Source: Pseudomonas thermotolerans DSM 14292
Lineage (GTDB): Bacteria > Pseudomonadota > Gammaproteobacteria > Pseudomonadales > Pseudomonadaceae
Assembly (NCBI RefSeq): GCF_000364625.1
Contig: NZ_KB822615.1
Location: 23,056 to 87,055 of the forward strand
Direction of reading: 5' to 3'
Length of the DNA: 64,000 nt
Shown here: piece after piece, positions 33,275-45,689 of the stretch
Layout: every line of letters begins with the position of its first letter
How positions within the stretch are numbered: the stretch's first letter is position 1
Position numbers and translations under genes: made by a program
The notes under the pieces: model-generated
Told to the model about the DNA's origin: nothing
The model's database searches: none
What the model saw: the letters and a program-made list of their open reading frames with translations, nothing else

Positions 33275-34966
33275 TCAGCGCACCAGCACGTAGGTGCCCG
33301 GCGCCGCCTCCAGGGCCGGGTAGCGGGCGTTGCCGATGCTCATCCGGGTCGGCCGCTGCTCGCCGGAGCGGGCCTGGATCCAGGCCAGCCACTCCGGCCA
33401 CCAGCTGCCCTCCACCTTCCGCGCGTCGTAGTACCAGGCGCGCGGGTCGGCGCTCAGCCTGCCGTTCTCGAAGTAGTGGGCCTTGGGGTTGCCCGGCGGG
33501 TTGAGGATGGCCTGGATGTGTCCGGCGTTGGAGAGGATGAAGCGCCGTTCGCCGCCGAGCAGCAGCAGCGAGCGGTACACCGCGTCCCAGGGGGTGATGT
33601 GGTCGTTGATGCCGGCCACGCAGAAGCTGTCCACGGTGACCCTCTGCAGGTCGATGGGCGTGCCGCACACTTCCAGGCCGCCGGGGCGGGTCAGCGGGTT
33701 GTGCTTGAAGATGTCCAGCAGGTCGCCGTGCAGGGCAGCCGGCAGGCGGGTGTTGTCGTTGTTCCAGTAGAGGATGTCGAAGGCCGGCGGCTGGCGCCCG
33801 AGCAGGTAGTTGTTGACCCAGTAGTTCCAGATCAGGTCGTTGGGGCGCATCCAGGCGAACACCTTGACCAGGTCGCGGCCGTCCAGCACCCCGGCCTGGT
33901 AGGAGCGGCGCTTGGCGCTCTCCAGGGTCTGCTCGTCGACGAACAGCAGCGCCGGGTTGCTTTCGATCTGGCTGTCCAAGAGGCTCACCGCATAGCTGGC
34001 GCTGGCGATCTTGCGCAGCTGCCGGCGCGCCTGCAGGTGGCCCATCAGCGCCGCCGCGGTGAGGCCGCCGGCGCAGGCGCCGAGCAGGTTGACCGCCTTG
34101 CTGCCGGTGATCGCCCGGCACACCTCCAGCGCCTCGTCGAGGGCCTGCACGTAGCTGGACAGGCCCCACTCGCGGTGCCGCGCGTCGGGGTTGCGCCAGC
34201 TGATCATGAACACCTGCAGGTCGTTCTTCAGGGCGTACTGGACGAAGCTCTTCTCCGGGCTCAGGTCGAAGATGTAGAACTTGTTGATCTGCGGCGGGAC
34301 GATCAGCAGCGGCCGTTCGTACTGCTTCTCGCTCATCGGCCGGTACTGGATCAGCTCCAGCATCTCGTTGCGGAACACCACCGAGCCGGGGGTGGTGGCC
34401 AGGTTCTTGCCGACCTCGAAGGCCTGCTTGTTGACCTGGCTGGGCAGACCGTCGTTGTGCAGCAGGTCGTCGATCAGGTGGCGCAGGCCGCGCAGCAGGC
34501 TGCCGCCGCCGGTGTCGAACAGCTCTTTGATGGCCAGCGGGTTGAGTAGGCTGTTGGACGGCGCCAGGGCGTCGCTGAGCAGCGAGGCGAGGAACAGCGC
34601 GCGGGTGCGGTCGTCGGCGCTCAGGTCGCTCTCGTCGATCCACTGGACGAGCTGCTTCTGCCAGGCCAGGTAGGCCTGCAGTCCGCGCCGGTAGAGCGGA
34701 TTGAGCTGCCAGGTGGGATCGGCGAAACGGACGTCGCCGGGGTTGGGCGCATACAGGGTGTCGCCGAGCAGTACCCGGCCCAGCTGTTTGCCGAAGGACA
34801 GCAGGTGTCGGGTGCCGTGCAGCGGGTGTCTGAGCCCGTGCAGGGCTATGTCGCGAGCGCTGGAGAGCAGGTCGCGGCCGCGCAGGCCGACCACGGCGTT
34901 CTGGGCATTCATGAAGGCAGCGGGAGCTGGCAGGGTGTTGACAGCGGGTTGATGGCGCGTGGGCAT
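33275..34966 (-). CDS. phaC2: Class II PHA synthase PhaC2
   Basis: A 563-residue class II (mcl) polyhydroxyalkanoate synthase polymerising (R)-3-hydroxyacyl-CoA. The lipase-like box is LLGACAGG (about 297-304), with the catalytic Cys. The other triad members lie in VDSFCVAGINDHITPW (Asp) and FILSNAGHIQAILNPPGNPKAH (His). The start at 34966 (MPTRHQPAVNTLP...) matches the family N terminus and follows GGGAG; the frame stays open upstream but is not needed. A 253-bp gap (34967-35219) separates it from phaZ, in which I see no gene and no T-tract terminator. Parts are nearly identical to phaC1 at DNA level. Confidence 0.95.
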   Translation of the reverse strand: MPTRHQPAVNTLPAPAAFMNAQNAVVGLRGRDLLSSARDIALHGLRHPLHGTRHLLSFGKQLGRVLLGDTLYAPNPGDVRFADPTWQLNPLYRRGLQAYLAWQKQLVQWIDESDLSADDRTRALFLASLLSDALAPSNSLLNPLAIKELFDTGGGSLLRGLRHLIDDLLHNDGLPSQVNKQAFEVGKNLATTPGSVVFRNEMLELIQYRPMSEKQYERPLLIVPPQINKFYIFDLSPEKSFVQYALKNDLQVFMISWRNPDARHREWGLSSYVQALDEALEVCRAITGSKAVNLLGACAGGLTAAALMGHLQARRQLRKIASASYAVSLLDSQIESNPALLFVDEQTLESAKRRSYQAGVLDGRDLVKVFAWMRPNDLIWNYWVNNYLLGRQPPAFDILYWNNDNTRLPAALHGDLLDIFKHNPLTRPGGLEVCGTPIDLQRVTVDSFCVAGINDHITPWDAVYRSLLLLGGERRFILSNAGHIQAILNPPGNPKAHYFENGRLSADPRAWYYDARKVEGSWWPEWLAWIQARSGEQRPTRMSIGNARYPALEAAPGTYVLVR

Positions 34967-35219
34967 GGGCGGCACTCCCTCGTCAAGGCAGTTGAAACCC
35001 CTTCCGGCTGCTGGAAAACGTGCGCGGGCCAACTCCGGTTGCCGGGCGGCGGCCTCGCGCACACTGCGGTTTTGCAACAACCTGCTGGACCGTGGCTCAC
35101 CCAGCAAGGCTTGTACCAGGCAGCCGCCAGGTGACATTCCAGACTGCCTGCTGCAGATTGCCGGGGGATGACGGCAGGCCTGCGGCGGCGCTCCTTGCAC
35201 CGCCGGGGTGCGCGCCGGT

Positions 35220-36125
35220 TCAGGACGTGCGCCCGCCGGGGGCAGGGTGCGGGTGCATCACCGCGCGCTGCTTCTCCTCCTCAAGGAACTTCATGATCAG
35301 CGGCGCCACCGCCTCGGCGCGGGTGATCAGGAACAGGTGGCCGTCGTCGATCACGTGCAGCTCGGCGTTGGGGATCCGCCAGGCGAGCATGCGCATGTTG
35401 ATCAGCGGGATGATGGGGTCGTCGTCGCCGGCCAGCACCAGGGTCGGTTGGCGGATCCGGTGCAGCCAGTGGAAGCTGGTCCAGCCCAGGCCGGCGAACA
35501 GCTGCCAGTAGTAGCCCAGCTTGCCGCCGGAGCGCACCTTGCTGGCGTGGCTGAGGGCCAGGCTGGCGTCGCGGCGGAAGGCGCCGCCGTAGATGTCCGG
35601 GGCGATGCGTACCCCGTAGGATGGCTGGAGGTAGCGCCGCGGACTGGCCATGCGCCAGAGCACCCTGGGCTTGCCGGGAACCATCACCGCGCCGGCCGAG
35701 GTAGCGGCGAGCACCAGCTTCTTGCAGCGCTCCGGGAAGTCGTGGGCGAACTGCTGGGCTAGGGCGCCGCCCCAGGACACGCCGATCACGTTGACCTGGC
35801 CGTAGTCCAGGTAGTCGAGCATCCGCGCGATCAGCCTGGCCAGGCCGGGGAAGCGGTAGGGCAGGCTGGGCGTCGAGGAGCCGCCCACGCCGGGCACGTC
35901 GAAGGCGATCACCTCGAGGTCCGGGTCGAGGGCCTGGACGAAGGGCAGCACCAGCTCCAGGTTGGCGCCTATGCCGTTGCAGATCAGCAGCGGGGGCAGC
36001 GGCGAGCTGCCGGGACGCACCGCGGTGCGCAGGGTCTGGCCGTCCAGCTCGATGGTGCGGAACACGAAGGGGCTGGGCGGGTTGGCGGCGCCGTCCGGCG
36101 CCGGGGCGGGAGGATCGCTCTTCAT
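35220..36125 (-). CDS. phaZ: Intracellular PHA depolymerase PhaZ
   Basis: A 301-residue alpha/beta hydrolase that mobilises mcl-PHA. ICNGIGANLELVLPFVQALDP (about 49-69; the oxyanion region), the nucleophile elbow GVSWGGALAQ (about 115-124), the late acid in LVLAGDDDPIIPL and the His in IDDGHLFLITR (about 259-269) make the triad. The ATG overlaps the phaC1 stop as ATGA. About 17 residues (Pro/Ala-rich) precede the usual PhaZ start, and no later Met is available, so this extension appears real. C1-Z-C2-D order is standard. Confidence 0.94.
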   Translation of the reverse strand: MKSDPPAPAPDGAANPPSPFVFRTIELDGQTLRTAVRPGSSPLPPLLICNGIGANLELVLPFVQALDPDLEVIAFDVPGVGGSSTPSLPYRFPGLARLIARMLDYLDYGQVNVIGVSWGGALAQQFAHDFPERCKKLVLAATSAGAVMVPGKPRVLWRMASPRRYLQPSYGVRIAPDIYGGAFRRDASLALSHASKVRSGGKLGYYWQLFAGLGWTSFHWLHRIRQPTLVLAGDDDPIIPLINMRMLAWRIPNAELHVIDDGHLFLITRAEAVAPLIMKFLEEEKQRAVMHPHPAPGGRTS

Positions 36126-37801
36126 CGTTCGTGCACGTAGGTTCCGGGGGCCGCTTCACCGGACGGGTACTGCTTGTTGCCAAGCTTGCCCGGGACCTTC
36201 TTCAGCGGACCGGAGCGCTCCGTCAGCCAGGCCTGCCAGTGCAGCCACCAGGAGTCGATCTGCTTGGTGGCGTTCTCCTGCCAGGCCTTGGGCTCGCTGG
36301 GGAGCTCGCCGTTGCCGGTCATGAAGCGCGCCTTGGGGTTGCCCGGCGGGTTGAGGATGGCCTGGATGTGCCCGCTGTTGGACAGCACGAACTCGGTGCT
36401 GCCCCCGAACAGCCGCGCCGAGCGGTAGCAGGCCTCCCAGGGGGTGATGTGGTCGTTGATGCCGGCCACGCAGAAGCTGTCCACGGTGACTCTCTGCAGG
36501 TCGATGGGCGTGCCGCACACCTCCAGGGCGCCCGGGCGGGGCAGCGGGTTGGTCTTGAACAGCTCGATCAGGTCGCCGTGCAGGGTGGCCGGCAGGCGCG
36601 TGGTGTCGTTGTTCCAGTAGAGGATGTCGAAGGCTGGCGGCTCGTTGCCGAGCAGGTAGTTGTTGACCCAGTAGTTCCAGATCAGGTCGTTGGGGCGCAT
36701 CCAAGCGAACAGCTTGGCCAGGTCGCGGCCCTCCAGCACCCCGGCCTGGTAGGAGCGGCGCTTGGCGGCCTCCAGAGTCTGCTCGTCGACGAACAGCGAG
36801 AACTGGGTCTCGATCTCGGTATCCAGCACGCTGACCAGCAGGGTCAGGGCATGGATCGGCTGCTCGCCGCGGGCCGCGTAGTGGCCGAGCAGGGCCGCGG
36901 TGGTGATGCCCCCGGAGCAGGCGCCGAGCATGTTCAGGTCGGTGCTGCCGGTGATCGCCAGAACCGCCTCGACGGCCTCCTTGAGGGCCTCGATATAGGT
37001 GGACAGGCCCCATTCGCGCTGGGTCTTGGTGGGGTTGCGCCAGCTCAGAATGAAGGTCTGCAGGCCGCTGCGCAGGGCGAAGCGCACCAGGCTCTTGTCC
37101 GGCGACAGGTCGAACACGTAGAACTTGTTGATCTGCGGCGGGACGATCAGCAGTGGTCGGGCATGCACCTGCTCGGTGCTCGGCCGGTACTGGATCAGCT
37201 CTAGCAGGTCGTTGCGGAACACCACGGCGCCCTCGGTGAGCGCCAGGTTCTTGCCCACCTCGAAGGCCTCCATGTTCACCTGGCTGGGCAGGCCGCCATT
37301 GTTCACCAGGTCCTTGGCCAGGTGCCCGAGGCCGTCCAGCAGGCTCTTGCCGCCGGTCTCGAAGAAGCGCTTGAGGGCCGCCGGGTTGGCCAGGCTGTTG
37401 CTCGGCGCCAGTGCTTCGGTGAGCAGGTTGATGACGAAGTGGCCGCGGCTGATGTCCTGGGGCGGCAGATTGCTGTGCTCGATCCAGTCGTGCAGCTCCT
37501 GGCGCCAGGCCAGGTAGAGCTGCATGTAGCGGCGGTACAGGGGATTGTGGCTCCAGGCCGGGTCGGCGAAGCGGCGGTCGCCGTCCTCCGGCTTCAGGTC
37601 GGCCTGGCCGAGCAGGACGTTCTTCAGCTGCACGCCGAAGTGGGCGACGTGGCGGGTACTGTGCAGGGGCTGGCGCAGCGCCTGGACGAGCACCTGGCGG
37701 GTCGAGCTGAGGAGATCCTTGCCGCGCAGGCCCACGACCGGGTTGAGGCTGAGGGTGTGCTCCGAGGCTTGGCGCTGTAGGTCTTCGGCGATCTTGTTCA
37801 T
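36122..37801 (-). CDS. phaC1: Class II PHA synthase PhaC1
   Basis: A 559-residue mcl-PHA synthase, first gene of phaC1-Z-C2-D. The N-terminal NPVVGLRGKDLLSSTRQVL (about 21-39) is typical. The lipase-like box reads LGACSGG (catalytic Cys near 296), with Asp in VDSFCVAGINDHITPW and His in VLSNSGHIQAILNPPGNP. GGAG lies 8 bases upstream of the ATG. The 230-bp upstream region (37802-38031) contains a sigma-54-like promoter and a PhaD-type inverted repeat. Confidence 0.96.
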   Translation of the reverse strand: MNKIAEDLQRQASEHTLSLNPVVGLRGKDLLSSTRQVLVQALRQPLHSTRHVAHFGVQLKNVLLGQADLKPEDGDRRFADPAWSHNPLYRRYMQLYLAWRQELHDWIEHSNLPPQDISRGHFVINLLTEALAPSNSLANPAALKRFFETGGKSLLDGLGHLAKDLVNNGGLPSQVNMEAFEVGKNLALTEGAVVFRNDLLELIQYRPSTEQVHARPLLIVPPQINKFYVFDLSPDKSLVRFALRSGLQTFILSWRNPTKTQREWGLSTYIEALKEAVEAVLAITGSTDLNMLGACSGGITTAALLGHYAARGEQPIHALTLLVSVLDTEIETQFSLFVDEQTLEAAKRRSYQAGVLEGRDLAKLFAWMRPNDLIWNYWVNNYLLGNEPPAFDILYWNNDTTRLPATLHGDLIELFKTNPLPRPGALEVCGTPIDLQRVTVDSFCVAGINDHITPWEACYRSARLFGGSTEFVLSNSGHIQAILNPPGNPKARFMTGNGELPSEPKAWQENATKQIDSWWLHWQAWLTERSGPLKKVPGKLGNKQYPSGEAAPGTYVHER

Positions 37802-37917
37802 CTACGACGCTCCGTTGTCCTGAGGCGGATACCGGCCGGCGTCTGCCGAGGGCAGAAACAAGGCGGGTACGACTCGAGGGTTACCTGGGGGACTGCACTG
37901 CTTTCGCTGGAAACGAA

Positions 37918-37933
37918 TGCATGGAGCCTGCCA
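37918..37933 (-). promoter_or_regulatory. Sigma-54-like promoter of phaC1
   Basis: On the minus strand TGGCAGGCTCCATGCA matches the -24/-12 consensus TGGCACG-N4-TTGCA at all but two conserved positions, with correct GG-to-GC spacing. It lies about 117-132 bp upstream of the phaC1 ATG. A sigma-54 site has been reported in front of phaC1 in P. aeruginosa, so this is expected biology, but activity here is not shown. Confidence 0.5.
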
Positions 37934-38005
37934 GTTCCTTGGTTGCGCGAGTATGACGAGCCGCCTGCGGGCCCGGGGGCGTGGCAAGGAGTATGGGCGG
38001 GGGAA

Positions 38006-38023
38006 TTAGAAAAAGCGCTCTAA
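38006..38023. promoter_or_regulatory. Putative PhaD operator upstream of phaC1
   Basis: A perfect inverted repeat TTAGA-N8-TCTAA between the DUF971 stop and the phaC1 promoter. Half-site size and spacing fit the PhaD operators described in P. putida, and the same motif recurs upstream of phaI at 31362-31379. Confidence 0.6.
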
Positions 38024-38031
38024 GCGGCGAA

Positions 38032-38406
38032 CTAGAGCATCAGCTTGACGACCGACTCGGCGGGGTCGCGGGACTTGCCCTGGCGGTGCAGTTCGGCCAG
38101 GTAGTCGTTCCACAGCTGCTCCTGGTTGAGGGCCAACTGTTCCAGGTACTCCCAGGTGAACAGTCCGCTGTCATGGCCGTCGTCGAAGCACAGTTTTAGT
38201 GCGTATTGCCCGGCTGGCTCGATGCGCTCCAGACCGACCCCCAGCTTGCCGTGCTGCAGCACCGGGTTGCCATGGCCCTGCACCTCGGCCGAAGGCGAGT
38301 GCACGCGGAGGAATTCCGCGCTGAGCACATAGCGCTCGTCGGGCGCGTATTCCAGCTCGAGGGTCTTGGAAGCCTTGTGCAGCTTGATGGCGGTAGGGAT
38401 GCGCAT
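38032..38406 (-). CDS. DUF971 (GBBH-like N-terminal domain) protein
   Basis: A 124-residue protein consisting of a single DUF971 domain, similar to the N-terminal zinc-binding domain of gamma-butyrobetaine hydroxylase. PTAIKLHKASKTLELEYAPDERYVLSAEFLRVHSPSAE (about 4-41) and GQYALKLCFDDGHDSGLFTWEYLEQL (about 66-91) are the conserved blocks. The oxygenase domain is absent. Related small proteins have been linked to iron-sulfur cluster handling, but no function can be assigned here. It lies between hslU and phaC1, as in P. aeruginosa. Confidence 0.85.
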   Translation of the reverse strand: MRIPTAIKLHKASKTLELEYAPDERYVLSAEFLRVHSPSAEVQGHGNPVLQHGKLGVGLERIEPAGQYALKLCFDDGHDSGLFTWEYLEQLALNQEQLWNDYLAELHRQGKSRDPAESVVKLML

Positions 38407-38427
38407 GGGGGAACTCCGCAGGAAGGC

Positions 38428-38459
38428 GACGCACCCCGGGATGGCTTCCGGGGTGCGTC
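38428..38459. terminator. Stable hairpin downstream of hslU
   Basis: A 12-bp perfect GC-rich stem (GACGCACCCCGG / CCGGGGTGCGTC) with an 8-base loop between the hslU stop and the DUF971 start. No clear T-tract follows on either strand, so it may be an attenuating or mRNA-stabilising structure rather than a strong intrinsic terminator. Confidence 0.5.
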
Positions 38460-38474
38460 CTCTGTCGCGACAGT

Positions 38475-39812
38475 TTAGAGGATGTAGCGGGACAGGTCCT
38501 CGTCCTGGGCCAGCTCGCCGAGGTGCGCGTTGACGTAGGCGGCGTCGATACGGATCGGCGTCTCCAGGTGCTGGGCGGCCAGGTCGCCGGCGCTGAAGGA
38601 GACTTCCTCGAGCAGCCGTTCGAGCAGGGTGTGCAGGCGGCGGGCGCCGATGTTCTCGGTCTTCTCGTTGACCTGCCAGGCGATCTCGGCGATGCGCTTG
38701 ATGCCGTCCGGGGTGAACTCGATGTTCAGTCCCTCGGTCTTCAGCAGCGCGGCGTACTGCTCGGTCAGCGAGGCGTGCGGCTCGGTGAGGATGCGCTCGA
38801 AGTCCTCCGGGGTCAGCGCCTTGAGCTCCACGCGGATCGGCAGGCGGCCCTGCAGCTCTGGCACCAGGTCGCTGGGCTTGGCCAGGTGGAAGGCGCCGGA
38901 GGCGATGAACAGGATGTGGTCGGTCTTCACCATGCCCAGCTTGGTGTTCACCGTACAGCCCTCGATCAGCGGCAGCAGGTCACGCTGCACGCCCTCGCGG
39001 GACACGTCGGCGCCGCCCACGTTGCCGCGCTTGGCCACCTTGTCGATCTCGTCGATGAACACGATGCCGTTCTGCTCGACGGCCTCCAAGGCGCGGGCCT
39101 TGAGCTCCTCCTCGTTGATCAGACGCGCCGCCTCCTCGTCGCGGATCAGCTTGAAGGCCTCCTTGACCTTCAGCTTGCGCGCCTTGTGGCGGCCCTTGCC
39201 GAGGTTGGCGAACAGGCTCTGCAGCTGGTTGGTCATCTCCTCCATGCCGGGCGGCGCCATGATCTGCACCCCGGCCGGGTGCTCGGCCACCTCGATCTCG
39301 ATCTCCTTGTCGTCGAGCTGGCCCTCGCGCAGGCGCTTGCGGAACAGCTGGCGGGTGTTGGAGTCGGCGCTCGGTGCGGATTCCTCGCCGAAGCTGCGCG
39401 CCGGCGGCAGCAGGGCGTCGAGGATGCGTTCCTCGGCGGCGTCCTCGGCGCGGTGGCGGACTTTGATCATCTCCTGCTCGCGCAGCATCTTGATCGCCGC
39501 GTCGGCCAGGTCGCGGATGATCGACTCCACGTCGCGGCCGACGTAGCCGACCTCGGTGAACTTCGTGGCCTCCACCTTGATGAAGGGCGCGTTGGCCAGC
39601 TTGGCCAGGCGGCGGGCGATCTCGGTCTTGCCGACGCCGGTGGGGCCTATCATCAGGATGTTCTTCGGCGTCACCTCCTGGCGCAGCTCGGGCGGCAGCT
39701 GCATGCGCCGCCAGCGGTTGCGCAGGGCGATGGCGACGGCGCGCTTGGCCTCGTCCTGGCCGATGATGTGGCGATTGAGTTCGTGAACGATCTCGCGGGG
39801 GGTCATGGACAT
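38475..39812 (-). CDS. hslU: HslUV protease ATPase subunit
   Basis: A 445-residue AAA+ unfoldase (ClpY). Walker A is [14 protein letters not shown] (about 58-71), Walker B is [14 protein letters not shown] (about 253-266), the pore loop is in the [11 protein letters not shown] region (about 87-97), and sensor-2 is [15 protein letters not shown] (about 390-404). The extreme C terminus ends SRYIL, the tail that docks into HslV. The inserted I domain (about 110-245) is acidic and helical. It is downstream of hslV by 32 bp. Confidence 0.97.
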   Translation of the reverse strand: MSMTPREIVHELNRHIIGQDEAKRAVAIALRNRWRRMQLPPELRQEVTPKNILMIGPTGVGKTEIARRLAKLANAPFIKVEATKFTEVGYVGRDVESIIRDLADAAIKMLREQEMIKVRHRAEDAAEERILDALLPPARSFGEESAPSADSNTRQLFRKRLREGQLDDKEIEIEVAEHPAGVQIMAPPGMEEMTNQLQSLFANLGKGRHKARKLKVKEAFKLIRDEEAARLINEEELKARALEAVEQNGIVFIDEIDKVAKRGNVGGADVSREGVQRDLLPLIEGCTVNTKLGMVKTDHILFIASGAFHLAKPSDLVPELQGRLPIRVELKALTPEDFERILTEPHASLTEQYAALLKTEGLNIEFTPDGIKRIAEIAWQVNEKTENIGARRLHTLLERLLEEVSFSAGDLAAQHLETPIRIDAAYVNAHLGELAQDEDLSRYIL

Positions 39813-39844
39813 GGCTGCAAACTCGTGTCAGGGAAGGCGCTGCG

Positions 39845-40381
39845 TCACTCTGCGCAGTCCAGTTCCTCGATGGTCAGATTCTGGTTGGTGAACACGCAGA
39901 TGGAGCCGGCGATGTTCAGCGCCGTTTCGGCGATCTCGCGAGCTGACAGGCTGGGGTCGCCCTTCTGCATCAGCGCCAGCGCGGCCGCCTGGGCGAAGCC
40001 ACCGCCGGAACCCATGGCGATCAGCCCGTGCTCGGGCTCCACCACGTCGCCGTTGCCGGTGATGATCAGCGAGGCGTCCTTGTTGGCCACCGCCAGCATG
40101 GCCTCGAGGCGGGCCAGGGAGCGGTCGGTGCGCCAGTCCTTGGCCAGCTCCACGGCGGCGCGCACCAGATGGCCCTGGTGCTTCTCCAACTGGCCTTCGA
40201 AGCGCTCGAAGAGGGTGAAGGCATCCGCGGTGGCGCCGGCGAATCCGGCCAGCACCTGGCCGTGATAGAGACGCCGCACCTTGCGGGCGTTGCTCTTCAT
40301 CACGGTGTTGCCAAGGGAAACCTGGCCGTCACCGCCCATGACGACTTTGCCGTTGCGGCGCACTGAAACGATGGTGGTCAA
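39845..40381 (-). CDS. hslV: HslV protease subunit (threonine peptidase)
   Basis: A 178-residue T1 peptidase forming the dodecameric core of HslUV. The start is placed at TTG 40381 because it yields Met-Thr-Thr-Ile-Val, so that removing Met exposes the catalytic Thr-1. A GTG five codons upstream would bury it. GGAG lies 9 bases before the [17 protein letters not shown] (about 16-29), [14 protein letters not shown] and [17 protein letters not shown] are the conserved blocks. Operon hslV-hslU. Confidence 0.95.
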   Translation of the reverse strand: MTTIVSVRRNGKVVMGGDGQVSLGNTVMKSNARKVRRLYHGQVLAGFAGATADAFTLFERFEGQLEKHQGHLVRAAVELAKDWRTDRSLARLEAMLAVANKDASLIITGNGDVVEPEHGLIAMGSGGGFAQAAALALMQKGDPSLSAREIAETALNIAGSICVFTNQNLTIEELDCAE

Positions 40382-40515
40382 GGGATGGATCTCCACGCAG
40401 CGGGGCGCTCTGGCCCGAATGGAGACTCATATGGGGGAGGCGAGGCGGCATTTCAACCGCCGCGCTGCGCGAGGGACCGGAGAGGCTGGCTGGCGCCGGA
40501 CGCCCGGCGGGCGTC

Positions 40516-41190
40516 TCAGCGCACCTGGCGCTGCTGCAGCAGCAGGTTGCTGAAGCCGTTGCTGGACAGCTGCTTCTGTGCCTGGTTGAGCTGCTCGCGG
40601 TTGTTGAAGGGGCCCACCAGCACCCGGTACCAGGTTTCGTCGCGCACCCGGCCGGACTCCAGCCGCACGTTCTGGCCGAGCAGGGCGATCTGCGCGCGCA
40701 CGCCCTCGGCGTCGTCCTGCCTGCGGAACGAGCCGGCCTGCAGGAAGTATTGGGTGCGCGCGGCCTGCACCGCGCTGGGCAGCGGTGGCGGCACCTCGCC
40801 GCGCAGCGCCGCTTCGGCGCGGGCGGCATCGGCCTTGGCCAGCTCCTGCGGGGTGGGGGGCGGAGGAGTCTTCTCCGGCACCGCTTCCGGCGGGATGATC
40901 ACCTCGGATTCCGGCAGCAGGGTGTAGAACTCGTACTTCGGCTTGGCCGGCTGAGCCTGAGGCTGGGGCTGCGGCCTGGGCGCGTTCCCCGGCTTGGCGT
41001 TCGGGCGCAGGGCGGTTTCCGGCTTCTCGCGCTTGATGTCGTCGCGGCCCGGCTCGAGCTGCATGAGGAACATCAGCAGGCCGCCGATCGCCAGGCCGCA
41101 GGCCAGCCACAACCAGCCCGGCACCGGCTTCTTCTGCGGGGCCTGGTAGCGGGTTGCGCCACGTTTGGGCGGGGATTTCTTCTTCGCCAT
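40516..41190 (-). CDS. SPOR-domain membrane protein, FtsN-like
   Basis: A 224-residue bitopic protein: a short cytoplasmic basic N terminus (MAKKKSPPKRGATRY), one membrane span (WLWLACGLAIGGLLMFL, about 26-42), a long periplasmic Pro/Gln/Lys-rich linker, and a C-terminal SPOR domain (about 145-222; YFLQAGSFRRQDDAEGVRAQI, then WYRVLVGPFNNREQLNQAQ) that binds denuded septal peptidoglycan. This is the FtsN architecture and position (beside argS), but only part of FtsN's essential region is recognisable, so the division role is probable, not certain. Confidence 0.8.
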   Translation of the reverse strand: MAKKKSPPKRGATRYQAPQKKPVPGWLWLACGLAIGGLLMFLMQLEPGRDDIKREKPETALRPNAKPGNAPRPQPQPQAQPAKPKYEFYTLLPESEVIIPPEAVPEKTPPPPTPQELAKADAARAEAALRGEVPPPLPSAVQAARTQYFLQAGSFRRQDDAEGVRAQIALLGQNVRLESGRVRDETWYRVLVGPFNNREQLNQAQKQLSSNGFSNLLLQQRQVR

Positions 41191-41196
41191 GCTCGG

Positions 41197-45292
<4,096 letters not shown>

Positions 45293-45352
45293 GCGGCGGC
45301 TCCGAAGATGATCGGCGATGTTAGCATGGGCGACGGTCGGCGCTGCCCGCGC

Positions 45353-45380
45353 TTGCAAGTGGGGGCGGCTCTGGTATCAT
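45353..45380 (+). promoter_or_regulatory. Promoter of rpmE
   Basis: TTGCAA (45353-45358) and TATCAT (45375-45380) are separated by 16 bp, with a TG one base before the -10 (extended -10). It is 74 bp upstream of the rpmE ATG, in the 161-bp divergent gap with priA. Confidence 0.65.
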
Positions 45381-45453
45381 CCGCGGCCTATTTTGCGTAC
45401 GGTGCCCGATAATGACTGTCGGGTGGCGGTGCGCCAGACCCGAGGAACGCATC

Positions 45454-45666
45454 ATGAAAGCCGACATCCACCCGAACTACGTCGAGATCGAAGCTACCTG
45501 CTCCTGCGGTAACGTGATCAAGACCCGCTCCACCCTGGGCAAGAACATCAATATCGACGTCTGCTCCGCTTGCCACCCGTTCTACACCGGCAAGCAGAAG
45601 GTGCTCGACACCGGCGGCCGTATCGACCGCTTCAAGCAGCGTTTCGGCGTGTTCGGCTCCAAGTAA
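45454..45666 (+). CDS. rpmE: 50S ribosomal protein L31
   Basis: A 70-residue ribosomal protein of the zinc-binding (C+) type. Cys residues at 16 and 18 (TCSCGN) and at 37 and 40 (CSACHPFY) form the zinc ribbon. The N terminus [16 protein letters not shown] and C terminus RFKQRFGVF are typical. CGAGGA precedes ATG 45454. Confidence 0.97.
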   Translation: MKADIHPNYVEIEATCSCGNVIKTRSTLGKNINIDVCSACHPFYTGKQKVLDTGGRIDRFKQRFGVFGSK

Positions 45667-45689
45667 GCCGAACCTGCCGCGAGAGCCCC

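Noticed and set aside
38523..40265. A 580-codon plus-strand frame opposite hslU/hslV
   Set aside because: It is antisense to conserved genes, with no recognisable motif.
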